From the NCBI RefSeq assembly GCF_002029255.1, contig NZ_MZGT01000046.1, positions 1 to 43,818 on the forward strand: a stretch of DNA of 43,818 nt, in the 5' to 3' direction. The notes beneath the pieces are model-generated. The model worked only from the letters and a program-made list of their open reading frames with translations. It searched no databases and was not told the origin of the DNA. Position numbers and translations under genes: made by a program. Position 1 is the first letter of the stretch, and each line of letters starts with the position of its first letter. This document shows positions 15,132 to 23,067 of this stretch, piece by piece. This DNA is from Clostridium chromiireducens. GTDB taxonomy: Bacteria > Bacillota > Clostridia > Clostridiales > Clostridiaceae.

Positions 15132-15182
15132 AAACCTAAACATGGATAAATACTATAATAGTATATATTTATGTTTAGGTTT
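15132..15182. repeat. Long imperfect inverted repeat upstream of the second ABC operon
   Basis: AAACCTAAACAT (15132-15143) and ATGTTTAGGTTT (15171-15182) are exact inverse complements; the inner part (ATAAATA, TATTTAT) pairs imperfectly. A T-rich stretch follows, so it may act as a terminator. Confidence 0.5.
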
Positions 15183-15272
15183 ATTTTATTATAGGAGTTA
15201 TTGCTTTCAGCCTTCATTGGCTATGTGTTCACATAATGAGAAGAATAAATAAAAAAATATAAATATTTAGTA

Positions 15273-15344
15273 TTGCGTTTTATATTTTCCAATGTTATAC
15301 TTCATTTAAGGTACTGCAGTACCTTAAATGAAGTATAACATTGG
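15273..15344 (+). promoter_or_regulatory. Promoter inside a perfect 56-bp palindrome
   Basis: 15289-15344 is a perfect palindrome with no loop, centred between 15316 and 15317 (CTG|CAG); each 28-bp arm begins or ends in CCAATGTTATACTTCATT. The extended -10 TGTTATACT (15293-15301) lies in the left arm, with TTGCGT (15273-15278) as -35 at 17 nt. The right arm ends in the Shine-Dalgarno TTGGAGGTG. Most likely an operator for the TetR encoded at 16988. Confidence 0.75.
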
Positions 15345-15357
15345 AGGTGTTTGCGTT

Positions 15358-16281
15358 TTGTCAATAATACAAACGAAGAATTTAACAAAGAGTTACGGCT
15401 CAAAAAATAGTGTTTATGATATTAATCTGACTGCTAATGAAGGTGAAATATATGGTTTTTTAGGCTTAAACGGTGCAGGAAAAACAACTACAATGAGGAT
15501 GTTGCTTAAAATGATTAATCCTACATCTGGCGAAATTTATTACTCTGGAAAATCAATTTCGAAGCTGTCTTCTGAATTTTGGAATCAGGTTGGTTACTTA
15601 ATTGAAACACCACATGCTTATCCAAACTTTACTGTAGAAGAAAATCTTATATTATATGCAAAGCAAAGACTAATACCTGATTCAGAAATTAAGAAACGAA
15701 TTGATGACATTTCACAGCAGCTATTGCTAGATAATTATCGTCAGATTAAGGTAAAAGATCTTTCCTTAGGAAACAATCAAAAAATTGGATTAGCAAAGGC
15801 ACTTATTCATAAACCAAAGATTCTTTTGTTAGACGAACCAACAAACGGATTAGATCCGGAGGGGCTTGTAGTTGTTCGTAATTCTCTATTAGAAATGGCT
15901 AAAAATGGGACAACTATTTTTATTTCAAGCCATCTATTAGATGAGATGGAAAAGCTGGTAAGTCGAATTGGGATATTAGCACATGGATGCCTGCTACGAG
16001 AATTAAATTTTTCAGAATTTGAAACCTGCAGAGAATCCAAGCTGTACATAAAGACGGAGGGATCCATAAAGAATCTCGCACATTACCTTGCTACAAAAAG
16101 CTTGCAATTCACATCGGTAAGTGAAGAGGAAGTACTTGTTTCAGATATATCTATTAACCAATATTCTGCTTTATTACAGCAGTTAGAAAATCAGAAATTG
16201 AATCCCATGATTTTTCAACCTGTAAATGAAAGCTTAGAAGAATTCTTTCTTAGAACAATTAAGGAGGGCAAATCATTATGA
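15358..16281 (+). CDS. ABC transporter ATP-binding protein, BcrA-like
   Basis: 307 residues. Walker A GLNGAGKT at 36-43, degenerate signature LSLGNNQK, Walker B ILLLDEPTNGLDPEG, H-loop SSHLLDEME. The layout matches the BcrA group (bacitracin and lantibiotic exporters). ATG 15328 is in frame but lies in the palindrome; GGAGGTG (15343-15349) fits the TTG at 15358, giving MSIIQTKNLTKSYG. The permease gene overlaps its stop by 4 bp, and the third gene of the operon is a TetR. Confidence 0.88.
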   Translation: MSIIQTKNLTKSYGSKNSVYDINLTANEGEIYGFLGLNGAGKTTTMRMLLKMINPTSGEIYYSGKSISKLSSEFWNQVGYLIETPHAYPNFTVEENLILYAKQRLIPDSEIKKRIDDISQQLLLDNYRQIKVKDLSLGNNQKIGLAKALIHKPKILLLDEPTNGLDPEGLVVVRNSLLEMAKNGTTIFISSHLLDEMEKLVSRIGILAHGCLLRELNFSEFETCRESKLYIKTEGSIKNLAHYLATKSLQFTSVSEEEVLVSDISINQYSALLQQLENQKLNPMIFQPVNESLEEFFLRTIKEGKSL

Positions 16282-16976
16282 AACAGATATGGTCAATGAC
16301 TAAAATTGAGTTTTATAAAATAAGACTAGGTCATATACCAATTTACATTTTAGCTTTTTATAGCTTTTTGTTACTTATCCATATGCAGGATAAGACGTGG
16401 GGAGAATTTTTGAAAAATACTTTTTTTATGTATTCTACTGTTATTGGATTAATGGGCTTTGGTATTTTAAGCAGCTGGGTATTTGGTAGAGAGTATCAGG
16501 ATCAAACTTTTAAAGATCTTTTATCATTGCCAATCTCTCGTACTAGTTTAGTATGTGCAAAATTTTTTGCTTTAGGATTATGTTTTTTAGGTATAACGGT
16601 ATTAGCAATTGGTGCGACATTTGCTATAGGTTCTTGCTTAGATTTGAAAAATTTTGATGTGCTTTTGACTGGAACTCTTTTAAAAAGGTTAGGGATAGCA
16701 ACGCTTTATAATTCTGGTCTTAGTTTTCTATTCCCTCTTATCGCCAGCATGACACGAGGAATATTAGCTCCCGTTAGTACTTCTTTTGGAGCTGTAATTG
16801 TAGCTGCTATTTTTGGATCACAGCCTCTAGGGCGTTATATCCCGTGGACAATTTCAGGAATATACTTAAACAATCCTGATCTTATTAATTGGATTAGTAA
16901 ATTGACGATTTTTGTTATTTTATTTATTGGTGTTTATGGTACTATATTATGGTGGAATTATGTAGACCAAAAATAG
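16278..16976 (+). CDS. ABC-2 family permease, BcrB-like
   Basis: 232 residues with about six hydrophobic segments (near 18-36, 52-72, 98-122, 140-160, 165-185, 205-226). Start ATG overlaps the ATPase stop (ATGA), so the two are coupled. The ABC2_membrane_4-type pattern (MTKIEFYKIR, GREYQDQTFKDLLSLPISRTSLVCAKF) supports a partner of the BcrA-like ATPase. Substrate unknown; peptide antibiotics are usual for the family. Confidence 0.87.
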   Translation: MKQIWSMTKIEFYKIRLGHIPIYILAFYSFLLLIHMQDKTWGEFLKNTFFMYSTVIGLMGFGILSSWVFGREYQDQTFKDLLSLPISRTSLVCAKFFALGLCFLGITVLAIGATFAIGSCLDLKNFDVLLTGTLLKRLGIATLYNSGLSFLFPLIASMTRGILAPVSTSFGAVIVAAIFGSQPLGRYIPWTISGIYLNNPDLINWISKLTIFVILFIGVYGTILWWNYVDQK

Positions 16977-16987
16977 GAGGTTGTATC

Positions 16988-17581
16988 ATGAATGACAATG
17001 TTAATCGGCGCCGTGGCGTTATACTTGAAAATGCGATTTTAGATCAGGCTTGGTTATTGCTTGATCAAATAGGATATAGCAAATTGACTATGGATGATGT
17101 AGCCCGTGCTGCAAAAACCAACAAAAATGCTATTTATCGTCGATGGCCACAAAAATGTCACCTTATTCTTGCTGCTGTAGAGCGAAAAGCACCACCAATA
17201 GAATTAGAAATCAGTGATCATGGTTCACTAAAAGAAGATTTAATTGCTCTATTTAAGGTTTTAGATCCAATTTTTGAAATTATCAGACCTGAGGATCTAC
17301 GAGAGGTGATTTCAGATAAGTTTTCCGATACTACATCTTACGATCTATTTAGTGTTGTTAATCACGAAAATGGTATCCGAAAATTAATGGAAACTATTAT
17401 AACGCGAGCAAATCATCGTAAAGAGATTTCACTTTCAATAGATACTATTTCTGAAAGGGCTCTAAATTTGCCTACTTTACTAATTATCAATGAAATTGTA
17501 TTGTATGGAAGGCCTAATGAGACGAGTAGCGAGGATATTATTGATAATATTTTGCTTCCAATATATAAAGTACATAAATAA
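16988..17581 (+). CDS. TetR-family regulator of the second ABC exporter
   Basis: 197 residues with a clear TetR HTH (ILDQAWLLLDQIGYSKLTMDDVARAAKTNKNAIYRRWPQKCHLILAAVE). The start is ATG 16988 with AGGAGG at 16975-16980; an upstream in-frame GTG at 16949 overlaps the permease and has no ribosome binding site. It is the third gene of the exporter operon, whose promoter is embedded in a 56-bp palindrome, a natural operator for this protein. Confidence 0.88.
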   Translation: MNDNVNRRRGVILENAILDQAWLLLDQIGYSKLTMDDVARAAKTNKNAIYRRWPQKCHLILAAVERKAPPIELEISDHGSLKEDLIALFKVLDPIFEIIRPEDLREVISDKFSDTTSYDLFSVVNHENGIRKLMETIITRANHRKEISLSIDTISERALNLPTLLIINEIVLYGRPNETSSEDIIDNILLPIYKVHK

Positions 17582-17591
17582 TTCAATAAGT

Positions 17592-17637
17592 AAGAATAAC
17601 AGGGACTTATAATTAAGATTCCCTTGTTATTTCTTAT
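17592..17637 (+). terminator. Terminator of the second ABC operon
   Basis: AAGAATAACAGGGA (17592-17605) pairs with TCCCTTGTTATTTCTT (17620-17635) with small bulges; T-rich on the distal side. Confidence 0.6.
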
Positions 17638-17705
17638 AGAAGTTGCATTCATAGAATAAATACGATTATATCAGAAAGCCTGTCATAATTTTAAGGAAAT
17701 TTCAT

Positions 17706-17969
17706 ACTGGAACTAGCTTGGAATATAGCGTCAAGGAAGGAAAAATCTTTGGATTTTTGAAATAAACAGTACAAGTAAAACAACAGGAATAAAGATATTA
17801 AGGGCCATTTTGACTTTGAACATTACCATTATTATGCATATATTCAAAATATTAGACAAATATATTGTGAACAAATTTAGTGAAAGTGTTTTTATTGCAA
17901 TAGATTTTACTTATAAAATATGCGTTGATTTTCTGATGGAAAATAAGAAGTACTTTTTACACTTATAAT
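17706..17969 (+). pseudogene. ABC ATPase fossil running into an unidentified C-terminal piece
   Basis: One frame reads GTSLEYSVKEGKIFGFL, the strand before Walker A in ABC ATPases; after a stop and frameshift near 17763 a second frame reads INSTSKTTGIKILRAILTLN, a damaged Walker A (GAGKTT has become STSKTT). That frame stays open to TAA at about 17968 through KYIVNKFSESVFIAI and FLMENKKYFLHL, which is not ABC-like and may be the end of a regulator. No start or ribosome binding site. Confidence 0.5.
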
Positions 17970-17994
17970 TAATTTGTTAAAGGAGTAAGTGATT

Positions 17995-18981
17995 ATGAAA
18001 AAATTTATTATGTTAATTGTATTGCCAGCGATTATAGGAACATCTTTATTTTCAGGATGCGCTGCAAAGGATAATAGAAATGAAAATGCTGTTCAAGCAG
18101 AAGAGATTAATGAACAAAAATCCGTATATCTCATGGCTGGAAAACTTGCGACAGATAATCAAGTCAATGTAGCTTCGAAAATCTCTGCGAGAGTTTCGGA
18201 TATACCAGTTAATGTAGGGGCAGTTGTAAATCAAGGTGATACCGTAATTAAATTAGATACTCAGGACTTGCAAGCTCAGGTAGACCAAGCACAAGCAGCA
18301 GTAAATACTGCAAATGCCAATTTAACTAATGCCATGAACAGTACACGTCCTGAACAAATAGCACAAGCACAAGCAGCTTTGGACAGCGCTAAAGCAACTT
18401 ATGATATTGCTAAAAAGAATTATGATCGTACAAAAGCCTTAACTGATGTAGGGGCAGCTACAGAGGTGCAGCTTGAAACAGCACAGCAGCAGCTTACTTC
18501 AGCAGAGTCAGGACAAAAATCAGCAGAGGAACAATTAGAAATGCTAAAAAATGGTGCTACAGAAACAAGTATAGATGTTTACAAGGCACAAGTACAGCAA
18601 GCTGAAGAAGCATTAAAAACAGCTCAAATAGTATTAAGGAATGGAACTATTACAGCTCCTATTTCAGGGAAAGTTACCGTTAAAAATATAAATAAAGGTG
18701 AAATAGCATCACCTGGCAGCACTCTTATTTCAATATCTAATCCTGATACTTTATGCGTGAATGCATATGCTCCAACAAGCATTATAAAAGATTTGAAAGA
18801 AGGACAAGCTGTAACTGTTAAAGTTTCAGGAATAAAGGATTCAGAATTTGAAGGAACTATATCAGTAATAAATTCAGAATTAAATTCTCAGAGCAATAAT
18901 ATTTTAGTAAAAATAACTTTAGTAAATTCAAATTCACAATTGAAACCTGGTATGTTTGCCGAAGTTGGCGTAAGAAGTTAG
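17995..18981 (+). CDS. Membrane-fusion (HlyD/RND-type) lipoprotein
   Basis: 328 residues. The signal peptide ends with the lipobox LFSGC (Cys22), so the protein is anchored outside the membrane. A lipoyl-type half-motif (ARVSDIPVNVGAVVNQGDTVIKLD) is followed by a long helical hairpin rich in Ala/Gln (about 95-215), then the second lipoyl half (GTITAPISGKV) and a beta-barrel domain. ATG 17995 is chosen because AGGAG (17981-17985) is 9 nt away; a GTG at 17989 is too close. First of three genes with an EmrA-like protein and a DHA2 pump, so an adaptor of that pump. Confidence 0.87.
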   Translation: MKKFIMLIVLPAIIGTSLFSGCAAKDNRNENAVQAEEINEQKSVYLMAGKLATDNQVNVASKISARVSDIPVNVGAVVNQGDTVIKLDTQDLQAQVDQAQAAVNTANANLTNAMNSTRPEQIAQAQAALDSAKATYDIAKKNYDRTKALTDVGAATEVQLETAQQQLTSAESGQKSAEEQLEMLKNGATETSIDVYKAQVQQAEEALKTAQIVLRNGTITAPISGKVTVKNINKGEIASPGSTLISISNPDTLCVNAYAPTSIIKDLKEGQAVTVKVSGIKDSEFEGTISVINSELNSQSNNILVKITLVNSNSQLKPGMFAEVGVRS

Positions 18982-18996
18982 GAAAGGATGATAAGA

Positions 18997-19650
18997 ATGC
19001 AAGGAAAACGTAAAATAATAATTTTTTGTATAATCATAGCTATGTTAATAACTCTTGGCGGAGTTGGAGTATATTATTGGTATGAAAATGAATATTTTGT
19101 CTCAACTGAAGATGCACTGGTAGCTGGAGATTTTATAGATATAACTCCAAAAATTTCAGGAAGTCTTCTTGAATGTAATGTAAAAGAGGGAGAAACTTTA
19201 GTTAAAGATCAAATAGTAGGGCACATGGATGAAAATGGAATAGCTGATGAAAATGTTAATTCTTCCTTACTTAGAGCGCCAATTAATGGGTTAATTATTA
19301 AAAAGGAAGCTGAGGAGGGACAATATATTCCAGCTGGATCTACAATTGCAGTAATGGTTGACCAAGAAAAAATTTACATAACTGCAAATATAGAAGAAAC
19401 TAAGGTGGAAAAATTAAAAGAAGGGCAAAATGTAGATATAAAAATTGATCAATTTGAAGGGAAAGTATTTCAAGGCAAAGTTGAAAATATAGGAAAGGCT
19501 TCAAATTCAGCATTTTCACTTCTCCCATCTTCTTCAGGTGGAACTTTCACTAAGGTTGTTCAAAAGGTACCTGTGAAAATTAAACTTGAGGAAAATGATA
19601 CAAAGCTTCTACCTGGAACAAATGCAGATATAAAGATACATATAAAGTAG
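18997..19650 (+). CDS. EmrA-like membrane-fusion protein without coiled coil
   Basis: 217 residues with one N-terminal membrane helix (about 5-28). The biotinyl-lipoyl parts (DITPKISGSLLECNVKEGETLVKDQIVG and SSLLRAPINGLIIKKEAEEGQYI) follow each other directly, without the usual 80-150-residue helical hairpin; a beta-barrel domain ends the protein. ATG 18988 abuts the Shine-Dalgarno AGGAAAGG, so ATG 18997 is preferred. It sits between the lipoprotein adaptor and the pump, each 8-15 bp away. Confidence 0.85.
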   Translation: MQGKRKIIIFCIIIAMLITLGGVGVYYWYENEYFVSTEDALVAGDFIDITPKISGSLLECNVKEGETLVKDQIVGHMDENGIADENVNSSLLRAPINGLIIKKEAEEGQYIPAGSTIAVMVDQEKIYITANIEETKVEKLKEGQNVDIKIDQFEGKVFQGKVENIGKASNSAFSLLPSSSGGTFTKVVQKVPVKIKLEENDTKLLPGTNADIKIHIK

Positions 19651-19658
19651 GTGGGAGT

Positions 19659-21206
19659 ATGGAAAATAAAAAAGAATCTTCAACTAAATGGCTTATTATG
19701 AGTGTTGTAATTATGGCAATCTTTATGGTAAATCTAGATACCAGCATTATTAATATCTCTATTACTAAAATGATGCAGACCTTTAACGCATCTATAGATC
19801 AAATCCAATGGGTTGTTAGTGCATATACCCTGACCTTAGGAGTTGTAATTCCATCAACAAGTTATTTTGGAGATAAATTTGGCACTAAAAACGTATTTAT
19901 TACTGCGTTAATTTTATTTACCTTAGGTTCACTATTGTGTGGAATTTCGTGGAATGAAACTATAATGATAATTGCAAGAGTAATTCAAGGAATTGGAGGA
20001 GCCTCTATAATATCTCTTGGTATGGCAATATTAATGACTACTTTTGATAAAAGTGAACTTGGAATGGCAATAGGAGTAATGGGAATGTGTGTAATGGCAG
20101 CCCCAGCTTTAGGGCCAAGTTTAGGTGGATATATTATTCAAAATTTCAATTGGAGATTTCTTTTCTTTATAAATCTTCCAGTTGGAATAGTTGCTACAAT
20201 GATGGCTATACTCATATTCAAAAAATCAGAACATAAGTCTTCAAAGAAATTTGATATTATTGGATTTCTAACGTCAAGTATCGGAATGTCCTGCGTTCTT
20301 TATGTACTTGGAAAAAGTGATTTAGACTGGAGCGATATAAAAAATATCGTGCTTATGATTGTTGGGTGCTATAGTCTTGTAATATTTGTTGTGAATGAAT
20401 TGCTCATTGAAGAACCTATGCTTGATTTAAAACTACTAAAGAATTATACCTTTTGCATGAGTAATATTATCATGAATGTTGCAATGCTAGCTCTTTATGG
20501 TGGTGTGTTTCTGATGCCAATATTCCTTCAACAAATAAGAGGACTTGATTCAATGAATACAGGGTTGATTTTATTTCCAGAAGCAATAGCGACAGCCATA
20601 TCTATGGTTTTGTATGGGAAAATTGGTAATAAATTTGATGTTAGATTATTTGCTGTATTTGCATTGATTTTAATTGGCATTAACAGCTATAGTATGTCAA
20701 AAATTACGTTGGATACACCCAATATGACGATTACGATCCTATTAATGATTAGAGGCTTTGGTGTCGGATTTCTTATGGCACCAGTTCAAACAATAGGGTT
20801 TAGTGGATTACCAAAGGCAGCAATGTCAAATGCATCTGCTTTGACTAATACAGTAAAACAAGTAGGGACTTCCATAGGTGTTACTATTATAACAAGCGTT
20901 ATGCAGCATAGAAATGTGCTTGATTACTCTAACTTAGCTTCACAAGTCACATCTTTTAATAAAAATAGTATGAAACTATATGAAATGTTTCAAGGGATGT
21001 TTATTAAAACTGGGATGTCAGCAGGCAATGCTCAAGGAATTGCTTTAAACAAGATGTTTGGAGAGGTTGCACTTCAGGCACAGCTCCAAGCTCTCAATGA
21101 TACTATGTTTGTAATTTCGATAATTACCGTTATTGTAATCATTCCAACACTATTATTAAAACAAGGTAAACAAGAAGAAACAAAAGTAGTAGTGGCAGAG
21201 GGATAA
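19659..21206 (+). CDS. DHA2-family (EmrB/QacA-type) multidrug efflux MFS protein
   Basis: 515 residues with 14 predicted membrane helices, the size and number of the DHA2 family. Motif A-like GDKFGTK lies between helices 2 and 3 and the antiporter motif C region (GPSLGGYIIQNFNWRFLFFINLP) is well conserved. Proton-driven drug export. AGGTGGGAG precedes the ATG 8 bp after the EmrA-like gene. Third gene of an apparently complete efflux operon. Confidence 0.92.
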   Translation: MENKKESSTKWLIMSVVIMAIFMVNLDTSIINISITKMMQTFNASIDQIQWVVSAYTLTLGVVIPSTSYFGDKFGTKNVFITALILFTLGSLLCGISWNETIMIIARVIQGIGGASIISLGMAILMTTFDKSELGMAIGVMGMCVMAAPALGPSLGGYIIQNFNWRFLFFINLPVGIVATMMAILIFKKSEHKSSKKFDIIGFLTSSIGMSCVLYVLGKSDLDWSDIKNIVLMIVGCYSLVIFVVNELLIEEPMLDLKLLKNYTFCMSNIIMNVAMLALYGGVFLMPIFLQQIRGLDSMNTGLILFPEAIATAISMVLYGKIGNKFDVRLFAVFALILIGINSYSMSKITLDTPNMTITILLMIRGFGVGFLMAPVQTIGFSGLPKAAMSNASALTNTVKQVGTSIGVTIITSVMQHRNVLDYSNLASQVTSFNKNSMKLYEMFQGMFIKTGMSAGNAQGIALNKMFGEVALQAQLQALNDTMFVISIITVIVIIPTLLLKQGKQEETKVVVAEG

Positions 21207-21261
21207 AATATATAATAGTCAGAAATTATGAATAGTGCATTCTAATATTCTGTACCATATT

Positions 21262-21307
21262 TATTCTTCAGAATATTGCCATAGTAGAATATATATTCTT
21301 AAGAATA
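21262..21307. repeat. Pair of TATTCTT-AGAATA dyads
   Basis: TATTCTTCAGAATA (21262-21275) and TATTCTTAAGAATA (21294-21307) are 32 bp apart, three helical turns. They lie in the gap between the efflux operon and the small ORF at 21398 and could bind a regulator. Confidence 0.4.
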
Positions 21308-21397
21308 TGCGCCTAAAATGCGGGACGAGAGTGATTTCGTATTAGCAATTTATTAGGTAATAATATAGTAAAAGGATTATTTATCGGAGGAAGTTCT

Positions 21398-21571
21398 ATG
21401 GAAAAGATAAATGAACAAAATAGTTTATATGAGCAGTTTTTAAAATACTCATATACAGATTTTATGGAACTATTTAAAAAAGCAAAAACAAAAGAAGAAG
21501 TGGATTTTTATATTGATTTATCTGAGTTAGTGTTGAAGAGAGAACAAGAACGAGGTATAGGTAAAAATTAA
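21398..21571 (+). CDS. 57-residue protein of unknown function
   Basis: ATG 21398 with CGGAGG at 21385-21390. The product is charged and helical (MEKINEQNSLYEQFLKYSY, then FMELFKKAKTKEEVDF), without membrane segment. After its stop the +1 frame continues to 21680 with protein-like sequence (SIAVIEEFGDSCDGEVIPDE, YPYCHSNVIKY), so the gene may be a frameshifted remnant of a longer protein. Its first 25 bp including the ribosome binding site are identical to those of the gene at 30284. Confidence 0.5.
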   Translation: MEKINEQNSLYEQFLKYSYTDFMELFKKAKTKEEVDFYIDLSELVLKREQERGIGKN

Positions 21572-21752
21572 ATCTATTGCTGTTATTGAGGAGTTTGGTG
21601 ATAGTTGTGATGGTGAAGTTATACCTGATGAAGATTTATATGTTTACCCATATTGCCATAGTAATGTAATTAAATATTGAAATATAATAAGGATAAGCTA
21701 TTTTAGAAGATTAAGGAGGTTTATACTTATTATATTTTAAGAAGAAGTAGTC

Positions 21753-21970
21753 TATCTTGGCTACTCAACCTAAAACGCCAAAATCCGTTCACGAGAACAT
21801 GACGAGGTGTAGAAAAAGAATTAAAAAATAAGTAGGTTGAGTGGACGGTAAAGATACCATTGACATCGTCAAAGACAAATGGTATTCTAATAAAAAAGTA
21901 AAAAGTATCATCGGAGGACAGTACACCGTAGTGTAGGGGATAGTAAGCGCACTGCTTGCAGGCCGCCTGT
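21753..21970 (+). pseudogene. Decayed coding remnant
   Basis: An open stretch reads ATQPKTPKSVHENMTRCRKR, a stop follows, then DGKDTIDIVKDKWYSNKKV and SIIGGQYTVV before another stop. AAGGAGG lies upstream at 21715-21721. Protein-like, but the family was not recognised. The remaining sequence of the 950-bp gap 21207-22154 shows only the dyads, the small ORF and a terminator. Confidence 0.35.
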
Positions 21971-21990
21971 CAGATAAGATGTCGAGTGAG

Positions 21991-22033
21991 CTCGGCTATT
22001 ACGTATATGTAATAGCCGAGTATTTTTATTTTT
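21991..22033 (+). terminator. Strong rho-independent terminator
   Basis: CTCGGCTATTAC (21991-22002) pairs perfectly with GTAATAGCCGAG (22009-22020), followed by TATTTTTATTTTT. Confidence 0.9.
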
Positions 22034-22045
22034 AGGAGGTATGAA

Positions 22046-22183
22046 ATGAATATTATATTAAAACAGACCAAGGAAGAAGAACTTACATATTTGACAGAAC
22101 TTGAAGAAATTTCATTTGCTGTAAATAGTAAATATTTTAAAAAGGGGTGTAATAATGGAATTCTCGCTTGCAAAAATCAATGA
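22046..22183 (+). pseudogene. GNAT acetyltransferase, N-terminal fragment
   Basis: ATG with AGGAGGT at 22033-22039. The 45-residue product begins MNIILKQTKEEELTYLTELE and reads like the first strand and helix of a GNAT domain, then loses similarity at SKYFKKG where the next gene's start is fused in. Probably the remains of another acetyltransferase whose body was replaced. Confidence 0.4.
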
Positions 22184-22664
22184 TGAAGACTTAATGCAAT
22201 ATAAGAAAGATATGCAGGAGGCCTTTCAAAAAGGGTTTGAAGATGTCTATGGCAAAACGGAAGGCATTGTTCTTCCTGAAAAGGATATCGACTGTTCCTT
22301 GAATGAAAAAGGCGCTATTGCATACAAAGCAGTTGTTGATGGTCAAATGATTGGTGGTGCTGTTGTAGTCATTGATAGCTTAACGCAATATAATCATCTT
22401 GATTTGCTCTATGTGAAATATGGCACTCAAACAAAAGGCATTGGTTATGCAATTTGGAGTCAAATTGAAAAATTGCATTGTGATACAAAGGTATGGGAAA
22501 CTTGCACTCCATATTTTGAAAAAAGAAATATTCATTTTTATGTAAATAAATGCAGGTTTCATATAGTGGAATTTCAAAATGAATATAATCCAGCACCAGG
22601 TACATCCGAAGATTTTATTGGTGATGGAGGGGATGGAATGTTTGTGTTCCAAAAGAGTATGTAA
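22155..22664 (+). CDS. GNAT-family N-acetyltransferase
   Basis: 169 residues. The GNAT core is visible: AYKAVVDGQMIGGAVVVID (strands 2-4), LDLLYVKYGTQTKGIGYAIWSQIEK with the acetyl-CoA loop (Q/R-x-x-G-I/Y pattern: GTQTKGIG), and WETCTPYFEKRNIHFYVNKCRFHIVEF (C-terminal strand region). ATG follows AAAAAGGGGTG at about 8 nt. Substrate unknown. It is surrounded by fragments of other genes. Confidence 0.85.
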   Translation: MEFSLAKINDEDLMQYKKDMQEAFQKGFEDVYGKTEGIVLPEKDIDCSLNEKGAIAYKAVVDGQMIGGAVVVIDSLTQYNHLDLLYVKYGTQTKGIGYAIWSQIEKLHCDTKVWETCTPYFEKRNIHFYVNKCRFHIVEFQNEYNPAPGTSEDFIGDGGDGMFVFQKSM

Positions 22665-22674
22665 TTTAGCATAT

Positions 22675-23005
22675 TCCAATACTGAGATGACACGACAGGC
22701 ATATTGCTTATTGTAAAATATTTATTGATTTGATCAAATGTAGCAGTATTACCACCACGACGGGAACTTGAAATTGCTGCAGCAGGTTTATAAGATAAAA
22801 TGTCATTTGAAAAATTGGTAGAGAATACCCTGTCCATAAATGATGTTAGCATACCTGAAGCAGAAGCAAAATGTACTTGCGAACCAAAAATAAACCCATC
22901 TGCACAAGCTACCTTTTCTAAAAATTCATTTACTGGGTCATTCATAAAGCATCTGCCTGTTTTGATGCAAGAATAACACCCCACACATCCAGAAATTGCT
23001 TTTGT
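22675..23005 (-). pseudogene. Flavodoxin-like NAD(P)H reductase, both ends missing
   Basis: Minus strand, from about 23005: ISGCVGCYSCIKTGRCFMND, then VNEFLEKVACADGFIFGSQVHFASASGMLTSFMDRVF, KPAAAISSSRRGGNTATFDQ and MPVVSSQYWN. This is the middle and late part of an iron-sulfur-flavoprotein-like NADPH-dependent FMN reductase. The N-terminal flavin site (GSPRKNGNT type) is lost and the end runs into the GNAT gene on the other strand. Confidence 0.75.
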
Positions 23006-23067
23006 TCCTTACTTATTTGGTGCAAATATTTTGAAAATAACTATTTATTCTTTTCGACGATGTTAGC

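Noticed and set aside
15332..15364. Mirror promoter on the minus strand of the 56-bp palindrome
   Set aside because: The -10 is mirrored by symmetry and a TTGACA lies upstream, but the spacing is 21 nt and no minus-strand gene follows.
22380..22679. Minus-strand ORFs opposite the GNAT gene
   Set aside because: They are antisense shadows of a well-supported coding frame with a good ribosome binding site.
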